DNA of 47,166 bases. It comes from Chara braunii. Lineage: Eukaryota > Streptophyta > Charophyceae > Charales > Characeae. The notes under the pieces are model-generated. The model saw only the letters and a list, made by a program, of their open reading frames with translations. It searched no databases and had not been told where the DNA came from. This document shows positions 21,968 to 34,642 of this stretch, piece by piece. Position numbers and translations under genes: made by a program. The stretch's first letter is position 1. Each line of letters begins with the position of its first letter. The DNA is taken from assembly GCA_003427395.1 (NCBI GenBank), contig BFEA01000330.1:1465658-1512823 (forward strand). The letters run 5' to 3'.

Positions 21968-23736
21968 CAGCTATGGGTTTTCATATCCTACTGCTAAGAC
22001 TGACAGGCTGGTATGAAAAGGGTTGGTTCCCACTAAGGTCGGTTTCAACTTTGCTGGAGCTTGACATCCACGACCTACATACACCTCCGGTTGCTCGTTC
22101 ATCTGTTAGTACCCGAATAGAATCGGTCTTGACAATGCCCTTCAACTCCTCTCCCAACCAAGGGCAGACTCAGACAAGAGGGGCTCGCTAATCCCCATCA
22201 AACAAGTATTTAGCCAGAAGGTAAGCTATTTTTCGTAAGATTAACTTTCGCCTGCTCATCAATTAAGAGACGGGTATTCGTTGTGAGCTTAAAATACTTT
22301 TATCTTAATGAGGGGCTCGCTTGCGCCGGATCAATAATCAAAAGGAGATTTTCATGAAAGCCTCAAGTCCGTTCCGCCCCTCAATGCAATCGGAAACAAG
22401 AGAAGCACGACAAAAAGCAAAATGAGAGGGCATCGATCGACGCCTACTCGAAAGAATGCAATCCATGCAAGACCAAAGTTCATCTGTCCGAATTAGTAGT
22501 CAACGCATCATTATTAAAAGTAACCCATCACTTTCTTTTCGGCATTTCTCTCACCCTCTACAGCAGTTCTTTAAGAGCAACTTGGACTGGGGGGGGGAAG
22601 ATAAAAAAACGGTTCAAGTCTCAGGTATACTTATAGCTGCTACGTAACTTCCACACCTGACTTTCAGTCCGTAATTAGCCGCAAAGTCACTTCATCGCAC
22701 GTAGATTAAATCTCATTAAACCTGTTTTGGCGTTGTTAGTCTCAGTTTCGCTTTTCGACTTCGGCTATTGAACCTGTTAGCTTACAGTCGTCTTCTCCCT
22801 GCTTCCGTCCATTAGATATCAAACACTAGCTAGCAACCCCTTGAGTGCATATACGAACCATGAGCTAATATCACTCAGCAGCCCAAGACGGTGCTTGACG
22901 ATGACCATGCAGTGTCAAAAGGGGGGGATATTCGCTACACCTTCAGGCTCAAAGCCCGTCTGAAGTATCCCATTTCCGCTCCTTACAGAGGTCCAATACC
23001 TACAGCCCGGGTCACCCCACTGCAGTTATGATGCACGATGTGATCGTCAGGGCAAGCAGCACACAGAAGACGGAGCCAACCTTAGGGTACAATGCTCCCT
23101 CCCAAGAACTTCCGAGAAGCTTAACCTCGCGGGCAACAATTTTGTACTTGCTACAGATGTTACTTATCCCGAGCCATAAGAAGAACGATAGTAGGGGTGA
23201 AGAAGACTAGCGGAGAAACAAGTGGTGCCAACGACCGAGGGAAAGGACACGTGTTCGACTCACTCCCGACAATGCGTCACAATATCACTCGCTGAATGGC
23301 ACCGCTTGCAGTCAATAAGTATCCAGCCCTGCAACTCTGGCTTCGGTCTCGCTACCACTGCGAGCAAGGCGCACCCGCTCGGATCAGCAGCAGTCTGCAA
23401 ATTTGAAGTTCAGAACGTTCCATCCACCGACTGCATTGCAGAAAATCTGTTATTCCTGCTCTCTTTCCACAATCCTGCGCCTGCCTACTCAGGGCGTTTA
23501 TCGCCTGCACTCACTATATCCTTCACTGGTTCACGATGCATATCCAACTTTTGGGTGCAGACCCCAACTGTCGAGTCCAGAAATTTGGGCGGCACTCCCT
23601 TTGGAAAAGGAGACTTCCCAGATTTTTACTAAGTCATGTATATAATTTCGACAAATTGAGTTTTTTTAAAGCAAAAATTTGACCAACTCCTTGGTTTTGC
23701 AGAAATTTCGGCAGCACTTCCCGTAGAGAAAGTGGC

Positions 23737-24077
23737 TTACCATGATTTATACAAGACCAAGTATAATAAAAAAACACAGAAAATGCAGGAATCGACCTAA
23801 GTAAAATAAACTTAGCTTAGAAAATGCAGGAATTGAAACTAACTCCTATGACTCTAGCACGTGGCGAGCATCTAAATTGACTACCTATCAAACTGAAACT
23901 CAAACCCTTACCATGATTTATACAAGACCAAGTATAATAAAAAACCACAGAAAATGCAGGAATCGACCTCAGTAAAATAAACTTAGCTTACAAAATGCAG
24001 AAATTGAAACTAACTTCTATGGCTCTAGCACGTGGCGAGCATCTAAAGTGACTACCTATCAAATTGAAACTCAAACC
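23737..24077. repeat. 171-bp tandem duplication
   Basis: Two units starting TTACCATGATTTATACAAG at 23737 and 23908 differ at only a few bases. Each contains AAAATGCAGGAATCGACCT and AGCACGTGGCGAGCATCTAAA, and ends TGAAACTCAAACC. Confidence 0.95.
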
Positions 24078-24221
24078 AAATAGTAATCTCACTCAGTCAC
24101 ATGCAAGGTCAAACCACAAGGAGTAAGTACTCTCATCATCCCCAAGTCAAAAATCTTCATAGATGGTTCATGAATCTTTCATATGTTTTAACCCCTATAC
24201 CCAACTTACATATGGCATAGT

Positions 24222-24982
24222 GTCAGACCATTCAGCTTAGAAACAATGTCTAGCATACCTTTAGGATATACACGAACAGGTTGCACAACTATTTTTCTCT
24301 TCTTCGGGCATATGACTAAACCATTCAGCTTAGAAACAATGCCTAGTCGCCCTGAACTGTTTAACAACCAAAATTTAATAATTTTCTGACTTTATTTTCA
24401 AAAAAATAAAAGTATGGACAGGGGTCTGAGCCATTCAGCTTAGAAACAATGTTCAGCTTGCCCATATTATTTCCAATTATACTCAGTACTTTCCTTTCTT
24501 TTCTTAATGATATGGCTTAGTGTTGGACCATTCAGCTTAGAAACAATGTCCAACTGTCAGTTCGCATGCAAGTATACGTAAAATATTTTCCTGTTTATAC
24601 TCATTTTATACTTATGTGCGTGGTTTTCAAGCTAAACCATTCAGCTTAGAAACAATGTTTAGCAGTAGACCAGAAATCCTCCCTAAAAAATAAACAAAAG
24701 ATTGAACCATTCAGCTTACAAACGATGTTCAGCCTATCCTCAAACCATTCAAAGCATGATGTTGAATTCTTTAGTCCACCTTCAGTCAGAAACCGCAAAA
24801 GAAATAGACAGACCGAGCCATTCACTTAGAAACAATGCTTGGTCCCACAGATCAGTCAGGCAAACCCTCAGAAATAAACACAGCAACCAGGCCATTCAAC
24901 TTAGAAACAATGTCTGGTCCTTCAGAAAACAAATCAAATAAACATAGCCCTGGGTCATTCAGCTTAAAAACAATGCTAAGTC
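24222..24982 (-). ncRNA. Array of nine covarying hairpins with a conserved loop
   Basis: Nine near-identical cores CATTCAGCTTAGAAACAATG (plus strand) lie at irregular spacings of 63-111 bases. They are at 24222-24254, 24314-24348, 24424-24457, 24522-24554, 24631-24663, 24700-24734, 24811-24844, 24886-24918 and 24949-24982. In each, CATT pairs with AATG, one base (usually C) bulges, and the outer arms pair with each other although their bases differ between copies. Examples are GCTAAA/TTTAGC, GTTGGA/TCCAAC, GACCGAG/CTTGGTC (one G-T) and ACCAGG/TCTGGT (one G-T). The ninth is weak. Spacers are unrelated except between the first and fourth (TATGGCWTAGTGT). Element sense is minus, where the loop reads GTTTCTAAGCTG. 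Function unknown; possible roles are packaging, dimerisation or RNA stability. Confidence 0.7.
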
Positions 24983-27900
24983 ATTGGTTGACCCGGTCAA
25001 ACGCATGCAATCTGCCTTCCTCCCACTTTCCCTAGTTCATCCCTTGGTCTACTTTCAGTCAAAAATAAAGAAGAAACTTAAGTTTTTCACACGCATTCTT
25101 TCCATTCAATTTGATTGAATCCTGAAAGAAAACAAAATAGGGGAACACATGCATACAGTCAGTCAAACTAAGAGGAAATAGTCAAACAAGGGTATAGTGC
25201 GGTCATACAAACAGAAAAAGATACACATGATGGTTTTCAACCTCCAGAACCTCGCCTAGGTTCCGACAGAGCTCCCGCAATTGGTGGGCTGACTCCCCAC
25301 AGAATCTTGCTGTGGTCCTACGGGTTGCAATCCCGCTTGCTGCCTTCCTCTCTGAAAAGGACTAGGCTTAGAGTAAGAAGGGCAGGGATAAAATCATTTA
25401 GAATCTCAAATACAAGAGAGGTGCTTTCAAACTCACGAGAGAGGGCATTGGTTCCTTGACTCGCCTGAGGGCCCTGCAATGGCAGCCAAGGATGTCGCAG
25501 CAACTCTGTCAAACAGAAGTAAAATTGCCTATTGCTGATTTCCAGACGACTTCCAAACTGCAGCAAGGACACTCCTTCAGTCAACCCAACAATCCCGGCC
25601 CCTCCGCAAGCTTGCAACCTCGCGGCTTACCTCCAACTAGCTTCGTCGATAGGATGAACAGCGTACCAGCCTGCCGGTAGGTCAACAATCCCACAACTCT
25701 TCTAGATCGCCAATGTAACAGGTTGAGTAGTACTCAAGCCTGTAGGCACATACACAACCTTGTGCTCGTTCCCAACTATCCCCCTTTGATGGGTTGAACA
25801 ACACACCGACCAATTCACTTAGTCTGCTGCCCCACACAGTGGATTGGGCAGCACCCTAGTCAACAAGCAAGTCTCCTGGCAAGTAACAGTCTGCAACAAC
25901 AGCAGCAGTTCCAGGACCAGTCCTAGCGCCTCGTTGATCTCTAATAGTAGTAAATAAGGTCAACTTTGTTGTAGCGATCTCTATGTCGCAGCTTACTCTG
26001 TCCGACAGTATAGGCAATGAGTCGGCGCACAAGTAGTCGGTACTCTCGCGGTACTCTCGTGGCTGGTCCGTTGCCTAGATAGGTAGACTTCCCAATCTTG
26101 CCTGGTCTTCTCGCTACTTCAACCGACAGGGAAGGGCAACTACCTCGCCTGGCAGGTAAGTCTCTAATTTCCACAGCCTGCCCTTCGGCTTCCTCCTTCC
26201 TACCTTGCTCGCGTGCCTCTAATGCCAACAACCCACGGTCGAGCATCTCATCTGCCAGACCAGGTAAGTCTTCTCTTTCCCGGACATTAGTTCCCACGGC
26301 AAAGGTGCAAACAGACCGTATAGTCTAACACAGCCCGCCACATTCCTTCACCCGACTGACTGTAAACAGCATAATGGCTGGCACTGGATTTGATTTCTTG
26401 TTTGTAATCCGACAACTTCATGTGTGCATCCACTAAGCAGCCTGTCACTGTGCAATGTGAGAAGGAACCTTCCATAAAAACACAGGAGGACACAACACTT
26501 CTCAATCATGCCTGCAGAGAGATAGAGAGGAGTTATTTGCAACAGTAGGATGAGCAAAAGTTTGCACGAACCTTTCGCGCGAACTCAAAAAACTACATTG
26601 CTTACACCATAGGCCAGACCACTATTGAGATAGAGTCTGCCTATTTGCACCGCTGCAGCGCACAAATGAGAAAGAAACCTCCACTAGATCATCGCCAGTT
26701 ACACCACCTGCAAGCAACAATCATCCCAACAAGTAGATTGAGTAGCACGGCGGGGCCGATGGACGGAGCGATGAGTAACAACCATGGAAGTCTAAATCAA
26801 AGACTTCGATTACGTGCTCGGTGGCGAAAACAATCACGATGCAAACTTGCGAATAACGTCGGTGATCAAATCAGATCGCCGTATATGTCGCTCACTAGTT
26901 AAATTACATGAAGATAAATCTTTCTCTATAATCCGGATGTATACATCAGATTTTCAGTTAGTACATAGCAGTATAGGAAATAGCTAGTTTCAACGAGAAG
27001 AGTGAATGAGCTCGTAACGGACCTCCCCCTTAAACACAGAGAGGATCATTGTTACCTCCACTCCTCTTCTTCGCTCTGCCTTTACTTTGTATTTCGGACG
27101 AGCCTGGCTCGAATCCCGACCAGTTCCACTCACTCTGGTATACCTCTTCTTGCATCGTACGCCCACACCGCCTTCATATCGTACAACTCTCAACTATAGG
27201 AGTGGCAAGGTTCCCAACTACATCGTCAAAACTAAGCGTACTGTTTCGTTCTTCACTCAGAAACAAAATGGACAAGATACTCTCACTCTCTCTCTTCTTC
27301 CTTGCTATCGTGCAGTCCCTTACACTGGTGGCGGCTACTCCCATGCCCGAACCTCAAAACCGGCCTGTCCACTCACCTCGTCGTGCGTCAGACTTCTAGA
27401 TCGAGTCTTCGTTCGCCTAGTTCCACTCAGGAACAGTGAAGTGTGAAGTAACTAGCATGCCATATCCTACTCAACCATGCAACTCGTCCTCGCCTACGTG
27501 TCGAAACTAACACTCGAAATCTAAATCTAACCCCACTAGTCAAACCGCCCGTCCCTAAAACCATAGATTCGCTCGATATCTTTTTCGCAGCCGCATCCTT
27601 CGCTCGCTGCCATCTCCAAACTTGACCTTCCCTACTAACTTTTATTTTACTATCTCCCTGCCCAGTCTTGCTACATATTTAGACTCCCCGACTTCAAAAA
27701 CCCCGATCTCTCCAAGAATCGGGCACGCTGCATGACCCCGACTGCGCTCAATCTCCTGTCCGCTTACCCCCATCTCAATCTGCACCTAGCGTGATTTTCG
27801 ACCGGGTTCCTCCCTTTTTCCCTTCCTCTCGTTGCCTTAAGCTAGCGCCCGTTGTCTCCTCTTGCTCCCTGGCGCTCCGGTTTCCGACTTCACCCCCGTC

Positions 27901-28559
27901 GTCGCAATTTTGGCCCACAGCGCACGGGCCCTGATAGATGTCAACCGCAACCACTACAACGACCAATAATCAACTCAAACAGCCGCTGGTGGCCGCGGAA
28001 ACCGAAATCCGCTTCGAAGTGTGTGATTACTCGTTTGCCGAAATAATTCGCCCGACAGTGGTTGGTGCTGCAGCCCACAACATGCGCTACTGTAACAATG
28101 GCTCCTGCTTTGTACCCAGTGGAGGACGCAGACCCACTGTGCATACCCGCAGGTACAAGCTAGATGGAGCGGGTTCTAGTGCAGATCTTGGCGGTAGTAG
28201 CATAATTCCGATGGAAACCGGGCAGGTCCCATACGCCCAACCGCCGCAGCCCCGCGGCTCAGGTTTTCTCCCACTTTGCGAACTAACCGCCCACCAGCTC
28301 GTATGCATGTTGACTTCCTCGCCCAACGTGATGGTCTCTAAATCCAGTGTTGCGCCTGTCTCAAAAAGCTAAAACGAAAAGATTAAAAGTAGTGACGATG
28401 AATAATAAAATATTTAGGAAAAATTAATCATCGAGTGACGGACAAAAATAAGGAACCGCTAGTACCATTCCGACCTCGCCGACAGCAAAGCCGAGGGAGA
28501 TAGCCCCTCCTGACCCTCATAGCCCGTTATTCCTTCGTGCCACTCCCGCTCGATCTCAA
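24983..28559. other. LTR-element interior without assignable genes
   Basis: Mixed sequence with many open frames of 60-145 codons on both strands (for example 25941-26297 minus and 27938-28372 plus), none with a recognisable domain. A lone B-box-like GGCTCGAATCCCGA at 27107 has no A box. Confidence 0.5.
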
Positions 28560-28612
28560 TCTCTAAATCTCTTTGATGAAAGTCCGACGCTTTAACCGCT
28601 AGTGCTACGCCC
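28560..28612 (-). repeat. tRNA 5'-half-like remnant
   Basis: The minus strand reads ACTAGCGGTTAAAGCGTC then GGACTTTCATCAAAGAGA, like a D-arm and A box followed by an anticodon arm. No good B box follows (GAGATTGAGATC). Likely a SINE or tRNA-derived relic. Confidence 0.4.
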
Positions 28613-29565
28613 AAAGTTGGGTCTAGCTCTAACAGACACCTAAATACAAGGATACTATGTGACACACAAATTTCCGAAACGTTTCAAACCCTCAAGTCGG
28701 CCTATCAACAGAACTTACGGTCGTCAACCTTTCGCATCCACCGCGCGACTATACGGAACCATGCTGTCGTCGACGTCGTCCTCCTCATGTACGCACAAGT
28801 CACAGCACTGCACCAACCATCAGACATGATGTTTAGTCATAGTTTAATCAGAATAACAAACTCGGTCGGCACCCATGCCGGCTCTATAATTATCAACGAG
28901 GAAAGAGATCACATGCGCTTTAAATTTGCACGCCCACATACTCTCTACTCTAGTCAATCATCCAGTCAATGTAAATCACAGACACACCCGCATCTCGTGC
29001 GGCGTACCCAAACTTTAAACTTAAGCTTATTTTCTGTCGCTTGCAAAAACTAGGTCGGATACCCTTGTAAGGGTATTCGCACCAACAACGAATATCATAG
29101 ATATATCCCTCCAAGAAGTGAGTCAGTACTACACAGATGGTCGAACCGCCAGAGCGGTAAGCCCAACAATTTTCATACTTATAAGGGAATACCCTTCTAA
29201 TAGTAAAATTTGAAAGTTCTTTCAGTGAATCAGTGGTTAGCATTCTTGATGGAATCTCTTACCCTCTGACTCGTTCTCTTCTTTCTCGGTTCTTCAAGGA
29301 CATCAATGGCTCATAACGCATAGATGTGATCAAGCCTGATCCTCTCCAATGAATAACGTCAGTCTCCTTCTCCGGTCCAGTGTGGTACCTCAAACATAAG
29401 GAGATAAGACCCAGTTAGCGACTGAAAACTTCCAATAAAATAATGACTCACTCAAGATGTCAAAGTCAATCTAAAATTCAAACATTGTCAATAGTTCTCA
29501 TGACCTAATCAAAGGCCCAAAGCGGTTGCTGACCGAGGCTCGTTCCGGACACGAAAAATTTTCAT

Positions 29566-29584
29566 GTTCCTAACAACGACGCCA
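29566..29584 (-). mobile_element. Primer-binding site, tRNA-Asp-like, decayed
   Basis: The minus strand reads TGGCGTCGTTGTTAGGAAC, four bases after the CA end of LTR B. The complement of the plant tRNA-Asp 3' end, used by many Tat/Ogre/Athila-type elements, begins TGGCGCCGTTGCCGGGGA. Thirteen of 18 positions agree and all five differences are C to T or G to A, as expected from deamination of methylated DNA. This sets the element's sense as minus. Confidence 0.6.
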
Positions 29585-30055
29585 TTTTTGTCGTGCTTTT
29601 CTAGTCCGACCTCTTTAGGCAACCAGAAAGCCAATAGGTTGTCACGCAGTATTTAGATGTTGATGTTTGCAATAAATAAAGTAAATTAAATAAAGCAAAT
29701 TCCTTCATGTTGTGTGCATCAGGCTTCGAGCGAGACCCTTCAATTACGATTTTCGTCGGTCCACAGTCTTAGGAATCTTTTATTTTGATTCGGAACAACA
29801 AAAAACCATCCAAATAATAATCATAAAATTCTGATATGTCATGCATGCATCAATTTTGCAAATTTACTAATTTCGAGAATTGAGACAAGATCATCCGAAA
29901 TGCATAATAATCAGGCATAGTCAATGCAAGAGAAGCACGACTGACTGACTCGGACAAAGACAAGATAAATGAGGGAAGAATGATAACTCAAAATAATCTC
30001 AAAGAGTACACATAAGGAAAGTGGTCAGCACTAATCAGGAGTCCTCATTCATCTC

Positions 30056-30830
30056 TTTATGACATACACTCGATTTCTCATTTTGTTGTGTGTTGGCTGT
30101 GCTTAGAGCCACGTCCTTGTATACTCTAAGGTTGTGGCCTCTCGATGTAGAGCCACCTAAACCCTGCAAGCTCCGAGCATTTCGACCCGAGTCCCATGAT
30201 ACAGAAATCAACCATAGCAAAAAACTTCTCTCATAGTGTAGGAAGATAGGATTGAGAAAAGATCCCTTGTCTTAGATGTTGAAACTCTGAAGGCTCGGTC
30301 ACTGCCTCACAGTCAATCATTGCAAGAGAGATGTACCTCTTGGCTAGATCCAACAGATCACCCCAGCAAGTGTCGTTTGTGAGAGTGAAAGGTACTGGAG
30401 GCTTGGGATAATCAGAGTAGAGTTTGGGTCCGAAACTGCGGATCAACTTTGTCCCATTCTCGTCAAGCTCCCTTTCTCTCTCCTCAAGGTACCTGGTCGC
30501 TGAAACCTAGACTGAGTCGAAATGTTCATGAGTCTCCTTGCCTTTCTTCACATAGGATCTCAAGTCATGGATAGTGTCGCCTGCAAAACTGGTGAGGACG
30601 ACAAAAATGGATAGATCTCTCTGTCCAAACCCAACTGCACTGATGTATCAATACGGAAAGACATTTTTAAAAGCTATCTGGTTGAGGCTCGCCAAATTGA
30701 CACACGGACTGGGAATGACTGAACCGTACTCATGTGAGTAGTGCGAATGTCGAAAACAACCCCGATGTCATTTGTTAAAAGTACTACCTGACTGATACTG
30801 ACCTCTGGGGTAGTTGGCAAAGGCTGTACA
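30056..30830 (-). pseudogene. Decayed ORF in LTR copy B, C-terminal block
   Basis: Homologue of 18734-19490. It contains the extra 16 residues PFTLTNDTCWGDLLDL between YPKPPV and AKRY, keeps Tyr where A has a stop (DLRSYVKKG), and has stops at the A-copy Trp positions DSVW and LTLW. The last part reads RWLYIERPQPQ. Product unknown. Confidence 0.45.
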
Positions 30831-31129
30831 CAGATTCGACTTTGACTAGAAGTCTTGAGTGTCTCGAATAGTTAAATAATGGTTAGATGCTGAACTGATG
30901 TTGATTGTTTTCTGATTGATTGTTGATTGTTTTCTGACCGATTGTTGATTGAATGTTGAATAATATTGATTGGATGCTGATTAAATGCTGATAGAATCAT
31001 GATTAAATGTTGAGATGTCAGGTCATCAAACACTGATTGGTTGGAAAGAATGCAGATTTGCTGAAAGTTTTTCGTTAGCTGACATACGGATAGGAACCTC
31101 AAAGAGAAAAACATGGGCACCTTCCGTGT

Positions 31130-31430
31130 TTACATGAGCCTCGTCCTTGCCTGCTGCACTGACTCTAAAGATGAACCGGAGCTGTGTAACTTTTCAATCA
31201 GGTCACTAAAGCAAAACACGTACTCAATATATTTTTCTTTCACAACTCTCTGGATTACACTCTCCCTTAGGGCCGATTTCTGAAGCTTCATACATGCAAC
31301 TGCCTCAGATTTTCAATTTTCATACTTGTTCAAAATAACCCCACATTTTATTACCAGGATCTCCTCATCCTTCACGACTTCTCCGTTCAAACCCCAATCA
31401 AAGAGTAGGTTAGGTTGTAGGTAATTGGCA
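31130..31430 (-). pseudogene. Decayed ORF in LTR copy B, N-proximal block
   Basis: Homologue of 19656-20043. It reads LLFDWGLNGEVVKDEEILV, a stop where A has the NW of HENWE, then RVVKEKYIEYVFCFSDLIEK, and a frameshift by extra bases (GTGTAA near 31185) before the SAAGKDEA part. The lesions differ from those in copy A. Confidence 0.45.
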
Positions 31431-32903
31431 TCTATAGACCTTGACTTAAAGGCCCTGACCGTGTCTTGTACGATCAAGCACAGGCAAGGACACTAGTTGC
31501 AGAGAAGCGGATGCGAGATAGAATGCGTCTGGTTCGCTTGATAGGGTAGATGGAACTTTATTAGAGCTTCGTCCTAGTATAACTAATGTTCTTCAATATT
31601 GTGCGGCTAGTCACTCTACTACTTAAACGTTGAGATGAAGCCTGATCTGTAAGGTGACAAATGACATGGACAAGCGGTGACAATCTCTCTCTCATAATCT
31701 CATATTGATGTTGACGCAACTCTTAATGCCAGGGAAAATGTAAAGCGTAGCCCGACCGGGGCAGATTTGGAAACAACTGAATGGGCAGATTCGGAAACAA
31801 CTGAATCAGAATCCATGGAACGATTATCCGAAACTGCCTGATCTGCAATGACAACTAGGGTAGTTTCCCCAGAAACTGCTATTAGTAGAGAAGTCGAATT
31901 CGATGAGGGTTCCCTTAAGTTCCCTACGCTCGCAGGTGATCATCCACTGTCAGGGCTCGTTATGTTTTCGTCTACGTCTCTGTCTGTAGAGGGATCAGAT
32001 GAGCCTGTTACCAGCGGACACCACCCGTTCCGGTGGTATAGCCCTCCAGTGACGGATGTAGCTGGCAACTCCCTGAAACCAATCATCAGTTTATTTTTTG
32101 CCCCTGCTTTAATTCAGCCCACCGGTTCGAGCCTGAGTTCGAAGAGTTCCACCACCTTTGGTCTGCAAGAATGGTTTCTGACGGAAAAGGATCCCAGTAT
32201 CACTCCCATTGGGCCCTGCATCAGGCAGAACCCATGAGAAAGATTGAGATCTAACTTGAGTCCGAGTTGAAAAGGTCCTCTATTTTCTCGTTGAGATCCC
32301 TTAAGCCTGGTAACGATTAATGATCTCGAGTTTAAACTCAACTGCCTGGGTCACTGATTACTCCTAACTAAGTATGTAGACAGTTAGTAACGGTTTATCC
32401 AACCGGACCTGTGAGTTGTTGACCATAGCTTCCACAGAACTCCTTCTAGAGACCACCTAAGGCGAGCCTAGGCAAAGTCAGTAGTCAGAGTACCAATCCA
32501 CCCACACCAAGAGCGGCGACAACTCCAGTGTGTGAGGTTCCTTTTCGGTGTAGGCAGGTTACCGTTAATGGTTAAGCCTCTGACTGACGATGTGAATTGT
32601 GGCACAACAAGATGATCATACTAGGGTAGCGTACCTAGTGTACCACTTTGGAGAGTGGGGCCTGTTGGAGTGGCGAGGCACTTGAAACCTGATCAAACTG
32701 CAACAAAAGCCAGAGAAGAACAAGGTTACCTCAACGCCACTCTCTGAGGCTCTATGTCGAGCGCTACTTGCTTTACACCCTACTCACACATTTCATGTAG
32801 GGCTGCAAAAATTATTCTCATGGCCTAGAGCGTTTATCATCAGTTGACGGGGATTGAGAGTTACATGTTTATGTACAAAAAAATAAATGCACACGTAGGC
32901 ATA

Positions 32904-32904
<1 letters not shown>

Positions 32905-32939
<35 letters not shown>

Positions 32940-32956
32940 GTGTGTGTGTGTGTGTG
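32905..32956. repeat. (TA)n(GT)n microsatellite in LTR B
   Basis: TA run followed by TTTG(TG)n. Positional equivalent of 21895-21967. Confidence 0.95.
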
Positions 32957-34642
32957 CAACTTTGAGTTTTCATGTCCTACTGCTAAGACTAACAGGCTGG
33001 AAGCGTTGGTTCCCACTAAGGTCGGTTTCAACTTTGTTGGAGCTTGACAGCCAGACCTACATACACCTCCGGTTGTTCGTTCATCTGTCAGTCACGGTAC
33101 CCGAATAGAATCGGTCTTGATAATGCCCTTCAACTCCTCTCCCAATCAAGGGCAGACTTGGACAAGAGGGGCCCCCATCAAACAAGTATTTAGCCAGAAG
33201 GTAAGCTATTTTTCCCAAGATTGACTTTCGCATGCTCATCAATTAAGAGACGGGTGTTCGTTGTGAGCTTAAAATACTTTATCTTAATGAGGGGCTCGCT
33301 TGCTCTGGATCAATAATCAAAAGGAGATTTTCATTAAAGCCTCAGGTTCGTTCAGCCCCCCAATGCAATCGGAAACAAGAGAAGCACGACAAGAAGCAGA
33401 ATGAGAGGACATCGATCGACGCCTACGCGCGAGGATGCAATTCATGCCAGACCGAAGTTCATCCGTCCAAACTCGCAGTCATTTCACATATAGTCAATGC
33501 ATCATTATTAATAGTAACCCATCACTTTCTTTTCGGCATTTCCCTTACCCTCTACAGCGGTTCTTTAAGAGCGACTTGGACTGGGGGGGGGGGAGATAAC
33601 AGGACAGCTCAAACCCAGTCAAAAGTCCCTCGAAGTGATAGCCAACTAAAGACCCCCTTGGCTCCCGGCGGTGTCAAAACTATTCAAGTCTCGATTATAC
33701 TTAGCTGTTACGTGACTGCCACACCTGACTTCCAGTCCGTAATTAGTCGCAGAGTGACTTCATCGCATGTAGATTAAATTTCATTAAACCTCTTTTGACG
33801 TCATTAGTCTCAGTTTCCCTGTTCGACTTAGCTATTAAACCTGTTAGCTTACAGTCATCTTCTCCCTGCTTCCGTCCATTACATATCAAACACTAGCTAG
33901 CAACCCCTTGAGTGCGCACACAAACCATGAGCTAATATTACTCAATAGCCCAAGACGGTGCTTGGCAATGACCATGCAGTGACAAAAGGGGGGATATCCG
34001 CTACACCTTCAGGCTCAAAGCCCGTCTGAAGTATCCCAACTCCGCTCCTTACAGAGGTCCAATACTACAGCCTGGGTCACCCCACTGCAGTTATGATGCG
34101 CGATGCGATCGTCAGGGCGAGCGGCACACGGAAGACGCAACCAACCTTAGGGTACAATGCTCCCTCTCAAGAACTTCCGGGAAGCTTAACCTCGCGGGCA
34201 GCAATTTCGTACTTGATACAGATGTCACTTATCCCGAGCCAGAAGAAGAACGATAACAGGGTGAAACAGACTAGTGGAGAAACAAGTGGTGCCAACGACC
34301 GAGGGAGAGGACACGTGTTCGACTCACTCCTGACAATGCGTCACAATATCACTCGCTGAATGGCTCCGCTTGCAGTCAATTAGTATCCAGCCCTGTAGCT
34401 CAGGCTTCGGTCTCGCTACCACTGCGAGCAAGGCCCACCCGCTCGGATCAGCAGAAGTCTTCAAATTTGACGTTCACAACGTCCCATCCACCAACTGCAT
34501 AGCAGAAAATTTATTCTTCTTGCTCTCTTTCCACAATCGTGCGCCTGCCTACTTAGGGCGTTTATCGCCTGCACTCACCATATCCTTCACTGGTCCAAGA
34601 TGCATATCCAGCTTCTGGGTGCAGACCCCAACTGTCGAGTCA

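Larger units (their letters stand above)
18267..23579 (-). mobile_element. Large LTR (3' LTR on the minus strand), copy A
   Basis: Matches 29589-34642 collinearly over about 5 kb in the same orientation, with differences of very roughly 10% in the stretches compared by eye. Proposed ends are TGTCG at 18267 and GTCCA at 23579, the TG...CA form of an LTR. The primer-site-like sequence sits next to copy B's lower end, so element sense is minus and copy A is the downstream LTR. Copy A carries a 355-bp insertion (21001-21355) missing from B, and lacks about 75 bp that B has near 33590-33668. Its minus strand carries a decayed reading frame (18734-20043). Confidence 0.7.
23580..29588 (-). mobile_element. 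Interior of a non-autonomous LTR retrotransposon (LARD-like)
   Basis: 6.0 kb between the two LTRs, with a primer-binding-like site at its 29588 end. No reverse transcriptase (no YxDD context), integrase, RNase H, protease or gag zinc knuckle is seen on either strand. The longest minus-strand frame (25941-26297, 118 codons, charged, beginning GTNVREREDLPGLADEML) is unrecognised. Next to LTR A, the CAGAAATTTGGGCGGCACTCCC segment (23578) recurs as CAGAAATTTCGGCAGCACTTCCC at 23700. Long LTRs with a non-coding interior fit a large retrotransposon derivative that relies on proteins supplied by another element. Confidence 0.65.
29589..34642 (-). mobile_element. Large LTR (5' LTR on the minus strand), copy B
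   Basis: Partner of 18267-23579. Proposed ends are TGTCGTGC at 29589 and GAGTCA at 34642. It retains the empty target for the 355-bp MITE (GTATGTAG at 32372) and the 48-bp coding segment missing from A. The outer bases do not give a perfect target duplication (TACGT before 18267, CGTGC after 34642), so either ends are off by a base or two or the LTRs have recombined. Confidence 0.7.

Noticed and set aside
24222-24982. CRISPR array (regular repeats with unique spacers)
   Set aside because: The context is eukaryotic, spacing is irregular (63-111 bases), and the repeats carry covarying flanks. There are no cas genes.
26990-28372. Several open frames of 60-144 codons on both strands of the LTR-element interior
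   Set aside because: No domain, competing frames on both strands, and no conserved partner copy in the window to test them against.
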